Source: Pavlovales sp. CCMP2436
Taxonomy: Eukaryota > Haptophyta > Pavlovophyceae > Pavlovales
Length of the DNA: 26,412 nt
Direction: 5' to 3'
Assembly (NCBI GenBank): GCA_026770615.1
Contig: MU631758.1
Span: forward strand, 49,639-76,050
Part shown: piece by piece, positions 8,729 through 16,860 of the stretch
How the letters are laid out: each line of letters starts with the position of its first letter
How positions within the stretch are numbered: position 1 is the first letter of the stretch
Notes under the pieces: generated by a model
Told to the model about the DNA's origin: nothing
Databases searched by the model: none
Seen by the model: the letters and a program-made list of their open reading frames with translations, nothing else
Translations under genes and position numbers: made by a program

Positions 8729-9781
8729 TCAGCGCGCCTTGTCGTACACGAGATCGTAGACGCGGCCGTCCACGCCGTACCGTCCCGCCGCGCGCGAGCG
8801 CCGGAGCGCGTCGTAGTCGGTGTTGGAGGTGTAGGCCGAGTCCGCCACAAGAAAGGTGAGGGTGCGCTGCTGGCCCAGCACTCTCCCGGACGGCTGCAGC
8901 TGGTACGTGCTCACCGTCTCGATCTCCTTCACCAGCGGCGGCGGCGGCGCGCGAGACGGCGGGCGCGCACCGGGCTGCTGTTGGCCTGCGGGGCTGTTAG
9001 TCCCGACCGGCTCCGCGAAGACCGTCTGGCGCGTCAGCTCGGCGCACTCGAAGGAGTTATCCCCTGTCCGGCGCGAGGTCCGGCCGATCACCTCCAGCTG
9101 CGCGCGGAACACGCGCCCGTCCGCGCCGTTCGGCCGGATGCGCACCTCGAGCGCATCTGCCGACTGCACGCCCTCGAGGAGGAAGCCGGTGGAGGGCCCG
9201 CCCACGCCAAGCACCGCGTTTGCCCCCATCGCCGCCCGGCTGATCGAGGCGACGGTGAATGCGCGCTCGCAGATGCACGAGCCATCGGCCTCGGCTGAGG
9301 GCGAGAAACGAGCGCGATAGGAGAGGGGCGGGTCGTTGAGCGTCGCCATGGCGCGCTCGTACGCACCGGGCGACCCAAAGAACCCGGTGCCTAGCGGAGC
9401 GATGATCCCTCGCGTTGACGAGAGTACTTCCCATGTCCCTGTGAGCCAGGGTGGATAGTAGAGATCGGCGGTCTCGAGCGCGTAAGCTGGGCGCGTGTAG
9501 AACGAGAGGTTCCCCGGGGGGCCATTCGCGGCGACGTCGCTGCAGGTGCGCTCCACGAGCGCCTGCAGATCGAGAGGCACCGCCTCGGCGGCCGCGCTCG
9601 TGCGCGGCCGGAGTAGCAGCGGCGAGAGCGCGGCCGCCGAGGCGGTGCCAACCCAGCGGCGGCGCGACGCCTGTGGCCCGAACCCGCCCGCGGCGGGGCC
9701 TGCGGCCAGCGCGAGGCCCAGGAGCAGGCGGGCACCGAGCACACGCCCTCCTCCTGCTCGCCTGTCGGAATGAACTGCCAT
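8729..9781 (-). CDS. Predicted plastid thylakoid-lumen protein (DUF6816-like)
   Basis: From ATG 9781 the product is 350 residues. The frame is open 25 codons further upstream (to 9856), but the internal ATG puts the targeting signal at the N-terminus, so it is preferred. Residues about 14-33 are a signal-peptide core (L-L-L-G-L-A-L-A-A-G) ending in A-A-G-G-F-G-P, which resembles the ASAFAP cleavage motif with its diagnostic Phe. Next comes a basic stretch with R-R-R-W and a hydrophobic Ala/Leu segment ending T-S-A-A-A-E-A, like a twin-arginine thylakoid transfer signal. The mature part holds the Y-Y-P-P-W-L-T-G-T-W-E-V motif followed by A-P-L-G, which I associate with the cyanobacterial/plastid DUF6816 family. 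That family name is from memory and should be checked. A Pro-rich insert lies near residue 275. Function unknown. It is divergent from the NT-C2 gene at 9950. Confidence 0.82.
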   Translation of the reverse strand: MAVHSDRRAGGGRVLGARLLLGLALAAGPAAGGFGPQASRRRWVGTASAAALSPLLLRPRTSAAAEAVPLDLQALVERTCSDVAANGPPGNLSFYTRPAYALETADLYYPPWLTGTWEVLSSTRGIIAPLGTGFFGSPGAYERAMATLNDPPLSYRARFSPSAEADGSCICERAFTVASISRAAMGANAVLGVGGPSTGFLLEGVQSADALEVRIRPNGADGRVFRAQLEVIGRTSRRTGDNSFECAELTRQTVFAEPVGTNSPAGQQQPGARPPSRAPPPPLVKEIETVSTYQLQPSGRVLGQQRTLTFLVADSAYTSNTDYDALRRSRAAGRYGVDGRVYDLVYDKAR

Positions 9782-9949
9782 CGTGCTTAAGCGATTTATT
9801 CTTCCCCGCTCCCAACGGCGTCCGAAGGCAGCCGGTCGAGCAAGGGAGTCGAGCAAGGGAGGGAGCCGAGCCAGGGAGACGAGGCGTGGGAGTCGAAGTT
9901 CGAGACGCAGCCAAACCCCCTACCGGTCGGGGGCAGCCGCGCGGGGCAG
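9782..9949. promoter_or_regulatory. Short divergent intergenic region, probable bidirectional promoter
   Basis: Only 168 bases separate the start codons of the minus-strand lumen-protein gene (9781) and the plus-strand NT-C2 gene (9950). The stretch must carry both 5' leaders and promoter signals unless upstream non-coding exons exist. It contains imperfect copies of GAGTCGAGCAAGGGAG at about 9836-9865. No TATA box is evident. Confidence 0.45.
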
Positions 9950-12655
9950 ATGGAGAAGCTCAAGCTGCAGGCGAACACGCTCAAGCACCGAGTGGCTCAC
10001 GTGTCGCAGAACTACGGTCGCGAGCGCGCCAAGTACCAGTTCGACCTCGTCGTGCAGAGCGTGGAGAACCTGCCCGACCTGCGCTCCGGCACGACGGGCA
10101 TCCTAATCTCGTGCGCGCGCGGGCCCAAGCTCGCGGTGACGACGCAGACCGACCCGGCGGAAAGTAAGGCCTCGTGGGACGAGAAGCTCTCCTTCGTGTG
10201 CACCATGTACGACGCGAGGGTGAACGAGCGCAGGTGGACCGAGAAGCTGTATCGCGTCTCAGTGCAGGCGGTCATGCCCGGCGAGTTTGGCACGCACAAG
10301 AAGAAGCTCAAGGAGATCGCCTACACCGAGATCGACGTGGCGCAGTACGCCAACGCCGGCGAGAAGGCGCACAAGCAGCTCACGCTGCGGCTGGGGTGGA
10401 CGGGCAAGCCGCTCTGCTACGCGCTGCTGCGCGTCGACCTCGCGTGCCACCTCGTGCGCGTCGGCGGCTCCACGTCCGACTTGCACTCGATCAGCTCAAA
10501 CCTGACGGATCAGGGCGAGCAATCTCTCGACGGCTTCGACGAGACTGAGGGCGTGCGCCGCGCGGCCGCGGCGCACGCGACGAAGATCGGCTCGCTCTCC
10601 TCCATCCGCGAGACGCTCACCTCCCGCCTCAGCCGCCACGGTCAGAGCCCCTCGCCCGCGCGCGCGGGCAGCGACAGCGAGCGCGCGTGGGAGGACGAGG
10701 AGCCCGCGGCACACTTCCGTCCGGCGCACGCCGCGCACGCCGCGCCGCCCGCCTTGCACGGCACCGCCCCCGGCAGCGGCGCGCAGCCGAGCCGCGGCCA
10801 CTCGCGCACGCTCTCGCATGGGAGTAGCCTGCCGCCACCGCCCGCGCCGCCGCCGCGCGCGCCGCCCACGCGCTCGGCGGAGCTGGAGGCGCTGGAGGAG
10901 GCGGAGGCGGAGGCCGAGCGACTGCGCGACCTCCTCGGCGAGGCGGCGGAGGGCAGGGAGCGCAGCCAGGCGGAGGCGGGGCACCTGCGCGAGCAGGTGC
11001 GCACGCTCACGCTGGCGCTGCAGGAGGCGGCCCAGGTGCAGCAAGCGGCCGCCTCGTCGCACGCGCTCGCAGCCGCCGCCGGCCGGTCGCGCAGCCAGGC
11101 GCTCCGCGAGAGCGAAGAGCAGTCGCCCAGGTACGCGCTCGTCAACATGATCGCGTAGCCTCGCGTAACTCCCCCCCCCCACACACACACGCACGCACTT
11201 ACACGCACCCACACACACACACACATCCCCCCCACCTCCACCCCCACACCACACACTCGTACGCACTGACACGCACACTCACACACACACACACATCCCC
11301 CCCCCTCCCCCACACACGCACTTACATGCACACACTTGCGCGCACACAAATCCCCCCCCCTCCCCCCACCCATCCCCACGCGCACACACACACTTACACG
11401 CACCCACACACACACCCCCCACCCTCAGCGCGGCGTTCGGCGAGCAGCTGCGCGTCAACTCGGGGCTGCGCGCCGCGCTAGTCGAGGCCGAGTCGGCACG
11501 CGAGGAAATGGCCAAGGAGCTCGAGCGCGCTCAGCACGTGGTGTCCAAGCTGCGGCTTGCGCTCGACCAGCAGCAGCTAAATGTACCAGCGAATCCCCCC
11601 CCCCCCAACACACACACAGAGAACATACGACGCATCTCCTGCTGCAATAAGCAGGCGCAGACCATAGAAAGATCGATTTATAATGACAAAATTTTGCCTA
11701 AAAAGAAACCCCCCATAATAAATGTTGACTATAACAATAAAACAATCACAAAAATTGAAAATCAATAAATTTTGACCACAATAATAATAATAATAAAATC
11801 ATGACAATCATCAGTCGTACACGCAGAGCTACGAGGGCCACGTAGAATAATCAATTTGTTATAAAATAATCAATCTACAACAATTTAATCAGGCGCACAC
11901 GCAGAGCCACGAGGGCCACGACGAGATCGAGCGCACCGAGCTGCAACTGGCGCTGGTGGACGCCAAGATGTCGCTGGCGCAGATGGAGTTCGAGCGGGAG
12001 GAGGTGCGTTGACGGGGGGGGGTGGGCTGTGTGTCAGTGGGTTGTGCACGCTGTGAGATGCCCTCAACCTTAGCCCTCACCCATCCCGCAGCAGCCGTTT
12101 TCCGCTGGTCGCTGCATCGGCCATGTGCTCACGCTCTCCCCCCCCACACATACACACAACACACACACCACACACACACACACCCACACACACACACACG
12201 CACGCACACACACACACACACCCTTGCCGCCCGCAGGCGATCCACAAGGTACGTTCGCTCAAGCAGGAGCCTTGCCCCCACTCCACCCCCCCCCCCCCCC
12301 CCCACAAGGTACGTTCGCTCAAGCAGGAGCCTTGCCCCCACTCCACCCCTCNNNNNNNNNNNNNNNCTCTCTCTCTCTATCTCTCTCCCCCCCCCACCAC
12401 CCCCCCCAGGCGATCCACAAGGTACGATCGCTGAAGCAGGAGCTCGAGCGGACTACGGGGGGCAACCTCAAGGTCTCCAAGGAGATGACCTGGCTCGAGG
12501 TCAAGTACACCGAGGCGCGCGCCGAGCTGGCCAAGGTCAAGGTGGAGAAGCTCTCTCTCGAGGACGACCTGCGCGAGGTGATCCAGCTCAAGCTCGAACT
12601 CGCAGAGGCGCAGCAACGTATAGCCGAGCTAGAGGACGAAAGAGACGAGTACTGA
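9950..12655 (+). CDS. NT-C2 domain protein with C-terminal coiled coil, four exons
   Basis: Exons 9950-11130, 11429-11582, 11893-12003 and 12410-12655 give about 563 residues. All junctions are GT-AG (donors CAG/GTACGC, AAT/GTACCA, GAG/GTGCGT; acceptors CTCAG, ATCAG, CCCAG) and all phases match. Residues about 25-165 fit the N-terminal C2 domain of the EEIG1/EHBP1 family: Y-Q-F-D-L-V-V-Q-S-V-E-N-L-P, then W-D-E-K-L-S-F-V-C and L-T-L-R-L-G-W. A disordered Ser/Pro/His-rich linker follows (about 215-310), then heptad-rich Glu/Leu/Ala coiled coil to the end, spread over the last part of exon 1 and exons 2-4. Family knowledge: such proteins tether membranes to cytoskeleton or trafficking factors; the specific role here is inference. 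Introns 1 and 3 are C/A-rich simple repeat, and introns 2 and 3 contain copies of the next exon's edge. Fifteen Ns (12352-12366) lie in intron 3. Confidence 0.87.
11158..11422. repeat. Intron 1 C-run/(CA)n minisatellite
   Basis: Nearly all of the intron is alternating poly-C blocks and (CA)n with interspersed CGCACTTACACGCAC units repeated about three times. The plus strand is purine-poor (C and A with few G), so the tract is strongly strand-asymmetric. It generates long spurious frames on both strands. Confidence 0.8.
11811..11845 (+). repeat. Decayed copy of the start of exon 3, inside intron 2
   Basis: This stretch repeats the acceptor and first about 30 bases of exon 3 (11889-11923) 78 bases upstream: both read TCAG, then a purine/pyrimidine-variant segment, ACACGCAGAG and GAGGGCCACG. 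The copy runs into TAG and AT-rich sequence, so it cannot serve as the exon in this frame. It looks like a local tandem duplication spanning the intron end and the exon start. Confidence 0.7.
12140..12409 (+). repeat. Intron 3 (CA)n tract, two decoy copies of the exon 4 edge, and an N gap
   Basis: (CA)n runs over 12146-12221. It is followed by an acceptor-like CCGCAG and a copy of the beginning of exon 4 at 12237. A second copy begins at 12302, exactly 60 bases after the matching base at 12242, and the two agree over about 49 bases. Fifteen Ns follow (12352-12366), then a CT/C-rich tract and the intact exon 4 at 12410. Both decoys diverge after the first about 30 coding bases into C-rich sequence. 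Part of this could be assembly error next to the gap. Confidence 0.7.
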
Positions 12656-12700
12656 CAATCAAGGGGATATTAAAAAATAGCAGTAATATCCCCTTGTGAC
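12656..12700 (+). terminator. Perfect 13-bp hairpin right after the NT-C2 stop codon
   Basis: Arms 12660-12672 and 12684-12696 (CAAGGGGATATTA and its exact complement) flank an 11-base A-rich loop. The structure begins five bases after the stop. It may be a 3'-UTR stem affecting RNA 3'-end formation or stability, or a small foldback insertion. The typing as terminator is tentative. Confidence 0.5.
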
Positions 12701-13571
12701 AACAGCCCGTCCTCGTGGCCTAGCTGTTTGTAACTTCCACTCTCGGGCACGTGGAGCAGCTGCGGGGTCTGCCCAGGGCTGGGCTGGGCTGCCCAGCAGC
12801 TCCTGGCGAGTCGTGCCTCGTGGCGTGAAACGGATACAGCATAATACGATTATATTTATAATAACGCCATTCGAGTTTTTTCTTTTAAATTTGTAACTAA
12901 GTTAGTTATTTAGTTATCACATAAAATAAATTCTATCAGAATAGTATCTCATAATAATGAGTCATAATAACGATCCATCACCTAAATATATCCTTATTTA
13001 AGATGATTGTTGGGTTCGCCGATCTGGTCCCTCTCTCGACTAGTCCTTGCAGCGCTAGTCGGATCCCGAGCCTCGGGAAGCAGGTCGAAGTAAGTCTAAC
13101 ATCCTACATTTACATGAAGGAGACTGAGGGCAGCAGCCCCAAAATCCCGACGCAACAGTCTGAATCCGGCTCTGCGCCCGGACTGGTTATCAACCACTGA
13201 TAGTCCGGTCAGTGTCTGCGGCCAGACCAGCACCACGCTGGATCCGTAGCCTGACAATGATCAAGTGTTAGCTGCCGTTCATAAGCAGCGTAAATGCCCG
13301 TTCATGAGCCAGTGGGGCGTGGGCGCATTAATCGTGAGTGCTCATTCTAACGCTCGAGTAACGGCGAAGCGCTTACGACCCGGACGCCATACTACTGTAG
13401 CATACCCGATTTAAAATATGAGACATGCAGCTAATTTGGAAGTTGTCCAGCGATTTACCAAATGAATTTAATGTTAGTTCTCCATTCAAAGCGGTTACTT
13501 TATTAAATATGCGTATCCTCTGCGCTACTCGCCCAATAATGTGTTGGAGCACCAACGTTCCGATCTCACAG
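12701..13571. other. Spacer, GC-rich then AT-rich, with a short conserved hairpin
   Basis: 12740-12830 is GC-rich with CAGCTG/CTGGG repeats; 12838-13000 is AT-rich. The 13037-13061 hairpin has a second copy at 18108-18132. From 13200 to 13570 there are only short, overlapping open frames with no clear coding character. Confidence 0.4.
13037..13061. repeat. Short hairpin, first of two copies
   Basis: A 7-bp stem (CGACTAG/CTAGTCG) encloses the 11-base loop TCCTTGCAGCG. The copy at 18108-18132 has the same loop with one change and a stem in which an A-T pair is replaced by T-A, so pairing is kept. That is a compensatory change. Confidence 0.6.
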
Positions 13572-13572
13572 G

Positions 13573-13812
13573 GCCGAACTTGCCGCGCGGCTGGTAGCCT
13601 CCGCAGCAGCCCTGGAAGCTGATCTGTGTGGCAGCTCGCTGCATTGGCTCGCTGTCGCGGCATGGCTCAGCGTAGTGCTGCTGGATGACCTCGACTCGCT
13701 GCGAGCCCACGTGGCCGCGGGGTTGCTCGTGCCAACCCCTCTCATGGGTTGGGTGAACAAGGTCAACCTGTTGGTGCGCGGGACGGTCCCGCCCGAGAGC
13801 ATCTCATCATAA
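13573..13812 (+). CDS. Orphan exon-like frame, probable 3' terminal exon or gene remnant
   Basis: An 80-codon frame without a start codon, preceded by an acceptor-like CTCACAG ending at 13571 and closed by TAA at 13810-13812. The translation is clearly protein-like, with hydrophobic helices (L-H-W-L-A-V-A-A-W-L-S-V-V-L-L-D-D-L-D) and then P-L-M-G-W-V-N-K-V-N-L-L-V. Codon usage is GC-rich, unlike the AT-rich surroundings. I found no convincing upstream exon. It could be a terminal exon of a gene whose 5' part I cannot see, or an isolated fragment. Family not recognised. Confidence 0.38.
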   Translation, partial: AELAARLVASAAALEADLCGSSLHWLAVAAWLSVVLLDDLDSLRAHVAAGLLVPTPLMGWVNKVNLLVRGTVPPESISS

Positions 13813-15019
13813 TGTATTTGATTTCGTATCAAATTGGTTGTTGGCGGGAACCACCGAAAAAAATAACTACTGACCCGGTGGTCTAGTATTTCTAGCATTT
13901 GATCTCGCCGGTACCAAATGCGCAATTAAGTGTTTCTTTTTTGGCCACTTTTTTGCTTTATTGCTTCGGTGGCGTCGATCGCAGTTCCCTCGGTAAGGGG
14001 CAGATTGTCACCGACGGTGATAACTAAGATCAGCACCCGAGTCAGAATACCAGTTCCACTAGGAGCCTGCGTCGGAGCGCTTAGATCAGCCTGACTTGAA
14101 CTTGAAACGTACCGCCAGCCCGAACCCCCCTACATTAATATACGGATAGGCCATTTTCTCGTTTCTCTCGTATCAAAATTAATTGTCGGGCCTTTTTATA
14201 CTGAAGTTGTTCTCCGTCGAAATTTGTTTCTAAGGGCATCTTCAAGGTTCTAGTAGTATTATCGCACTACTAGTACGTGCATCAGTGCATTCAGAACGCA
14301 TAAATACCAGGACAAGTTAAAAATGTCACCAGTATGGGTCGAAATCCGAATTAGTGGCGCGATTCCACACTGGGGAGGGGGGAAAGTGGTGGCCTGGACG
14401 AAGAAGTAGACATTGGTCACCCATGCGCGCTAAAGGTCGATAGCTGCTGTCGAATAGAGTCCTCCTCGACGGTCGGAGCCCACCTCGTGTGCCTCTCATG
14501 TGCCTCTAGGGTCGACAACATACTTAATGTAACTAACATTTCCGATTCTCAGCGTTCGGAAGTGGAAAGAAAGTCATGATTCCCGATGTGGTACCGCGGA
14601 GTTAGTTGCAGATTCGTGAATGGGTGGTGCCCATTCACGAATCTGCAACTAACAACGCGGTACCACCTTTGGTTCCTGAGTTGCTCCACAGGATTTTCAC
14701 CAGATCTTTTTTGAATTTTACCCCGTACTGGCCACTAATTTGAATTTTGACCCGTATGATAAACTTGAAAACGAAACTAACCAATATACCCAACTTGGAA
14801 CGCGATAAATTGCCACTGACGCTGCAAGGGAGACACAAGATAATATTTCTAGACGTGTCCCGTAGGTACATAACTAAATATCATTTCCTCTACTAATCTT
14901 TTCGACAGTTCTTTATTAAATGCCTCCCTTGGCCTTGTAGCCCGACTCAGGCGCATAATATATGCATGGACTGAGAGGGTCCAGCGCATGGTAGTCTCGT
15001 ACGCTTCGGTTTATTATTG
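13813..15019. other. Gene-free spacer with dispersed repeats and a long hairpin
   Basis: It contains the dispersed repeat 14060-14144 (also at 23407), an 8-bp inverted repeat CTAGTAGT/ACTACTAG at about 14250-14273, the repeat relic 14337-14376 (complement of 2674-2711) with a third relic at 14729-14763, and the long hairpin 14588-14666. No coding frame is convincing. Confidence 0.55.
14588..14666. repeat. Long near-perfect hairpin, 35 paired bases
   Basis: An outer stem of 11 bp (14588-14598 with 14656-14666) and an inner stem of 24 bp (14601-14624 with 14630-14653) are both perfect. They are separated only by a 2x2 internal mismatch (GA/AA), and the loop is five bases (TGGTG). It lies between two relics of one dispersed repeat in opposite orientation (14337-14376 and 14729-14763). 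It may be a recently inserted foldback/MITE element or a precursor of small RNA. Confidence 0.85.
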
Positions 15020-16277
15020 TTATTGCGTGGACCGGTTGTGCCACGCGGTCCACGCTTGGGTGCCCGGCTCTGGCATCGGCGGGTCCGTGTCCGGCTGAGG
15101 CACAGAAATACCGTCTGCTGGCGGTGGGACGAACCAAAGTTTCATCTCGGAGAGAATTTTCGTCTTTAAATAGGGCTGCTTGCCGTGGCTGTGGCAGTGG
15201 GCGATGACCACGTTCCCTGTTGCGGTGAAGTCTGTATTCGGCGAGCACTGGCGCATGAAGCGAGAGCGGGGGAGCATAGCTACCCGGAGGCCGTCGTAAG
15301 ATTTCCCCCTCGCATGCAGCCTCCCGTAGCTCGTCTCGTTTGTGAAGCCCACCTGTACAAAGAGGGGTGCAGAGGGGGGGGGGGGGGGGGGTTGTTCAAG
15401 TGGGGGAGAGAGGAGTGTCTACTGTACCTTAATTGTGTCGTACTCCAAACCCTCTCGCATCATGTTCTGGTTGAAATCGCCCTGGTCCTCACGCATTGGC
15501 TTAGTGAGCGCAAACATGGCGTCGCGCACTTTGAGGTCAGACCCCCTGATGAATATGAATCCCATGCAAAAAGCAACTCCGTATTTTTTGATTGCGTCGC
15601 CCGGGGATAGCCCCGGGCTGCTGACGATGCCCGCCCTGGTGGCTAGCAGCTTGGGAAGCGGGTCCCTGATCCAGATCGCGTCGATATCGCAGATCAGCAC
15701 GTCCCTTCCCATCCTACGAGTATGCCACATGTGAAGCTGAAGGGCATGCTCAGAGGGCACGGAGGGGAGCGATTTGCCCGGATGTTCATGATAGGAAGCA
15801 TCTCCCAAGGCACCTAGCACGGGAGACCACGCACGGTATCGGGTTGCATAGCTACAGCCACATAGCGGCCGCCACATGTGAGTTTGGAGGGTGCTGTCGG
15901 ACGCGTGGTCACCTGATAAGGGAGACCACGTAGGGTATCCGCTTGGTGTAGACGCGGCTCGCACCCCCACCTCTGGCGATCACCGTGGTGCGGCAGCGCC
16001 AGCCGAGCTTGGAGAGCTCCCCGTCCATCTCACGGTCCGTGCAAATGACGTGAACGTCGAACTGGGCCATGTGTACAGCGCCGGGCGCACGAATGAAGTT
16101 CTCGAACACCTGCAGATACTTGGTGTTCAGCACGAGCACGATGGCTGGTAGTGTGACGGCCACCGCAAGCGCCTGGCCGTGTGTCGGCAAGGCAAGGGCT
16201 GGTCGTGATGCGGCTGCCGCGACAGGCCCCGTGGCAACGGCCACCGTAGCAAGTAGCAGCGAGAGAAGGGTAGGCAT
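15020..16277 (-). CDS. Nucleotide-diphospho-sugar transferase (GT77/Nucleotid_trans type), three exons
   Basis: Exons 16277-15930, 15736-15428 and 15352-15020 join in phase 0 to give 329 residues. Intron 2 (15427-15353) has clear GTACAG and TGTACAG ends; intron 1 (15929-15737; GTGGTC donor, CTTCAG acceptor) is the best fit but less certain. Residues 1-23 form a hydrophobic signal sequence or signal anchor, placing it in the ER/Golgi. The nucleotide-sugar and metal-binding DxD is D133-I-D135 in D-V-L-I-C-D-I-D-A-I-W-I-R-D-P-L. Further family marks are F-C-M-G-F-I-F-I-R, Q-G-D-F-N-Q-N and, in exon 3, V-I-A-H-C-H with a downstream Lys. Such enzymes add sugars to glycoproteins or wall polysaccharides; donor and acceptor are unknown. 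A C-tract of about 19 bases lies in intron 2. The tail after residue about 300 is Pro-rich. Confidence 0.85.
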
Positions 16278-16302
16278 GGCAGTCCTCGAAGCATTAAATT
16301 AT

Positions 16303-16860
16303 AATTATTCGCCCGCGTCTCTCATCGCCGTCGGTTCATAACGACGTCACTCTCGCGAGTGAATCCGCCGTGCCAGCAGATACCTTCAGCTGCGCCTATG
16401 CTGAAGGCCCACCACTGACAAAAAAAATTGCGTTGCCGAACGCGCCCAAGTTCTCGTATATAAAGCCAAACTCTGTCACCGTCGCCGTCGCCTCCGCAGC
16501 CTTCATCGCCGCTACCACGCCGCCGCCGCCACCGCCGCCGCCGCCGCCTCCGCCGTCGCCGCCTGCCGCACCGCCCCCGCCGCCACCGCCGCTGCCGCCG
16601 CCGCCGCCGCCGTCGCCGTCGCACCGCACTCCCCCCACCCTCCAACCTTTACCCACATCGCTTGCCTTACAGATTCTTCAATTGTTTTCCTGCTTACGTC
16701 TCTTAAACTGGTATTTCACATGTAGCTTCAAAGTGGGTCTTGCTTGCATCACAGGATATCACACACACCCTCCTGCCTCCGTTACGCGATGACGTGATCA
16801 GCTCGGACAGTGTTTTCCTGTCCAGACGGCCGACAAAAGGAGATATGACGAATGTAAATA
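16303..16860. repeat. Tandem repeat unit A with (GCC)n tract
   Basis: First of two head-to-tail units (matching starts 558 bases apart). It contains the block also found at 5354, an ACCACTGACAAAAAAA segment, a (CCG/GCC)n tract at about 16520-16620 and a unique end with GGTATTTCACATGTAGCTTC. Read on the minus strand the left end carries a near-AATAAA sequence. Frames across the tract give only Pro, Arg, Gly or Ala runs and are not taken as genes. Confidence 0.8.

Noticed and set aside
11158..11422. CRISPR-like array of alternating blocks
   Set aside because: Blocks are simple C-runs and (CA)n without unique spacers, lie in an intron, and the DNA is eukaryotic.
12022..12699. ORFs of 176-225 residues running through the (CA)n tract and the Ns
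   Set aside because: They read through intron 3 simple sequence and unknown bases; only the part from 12410 is real exon.
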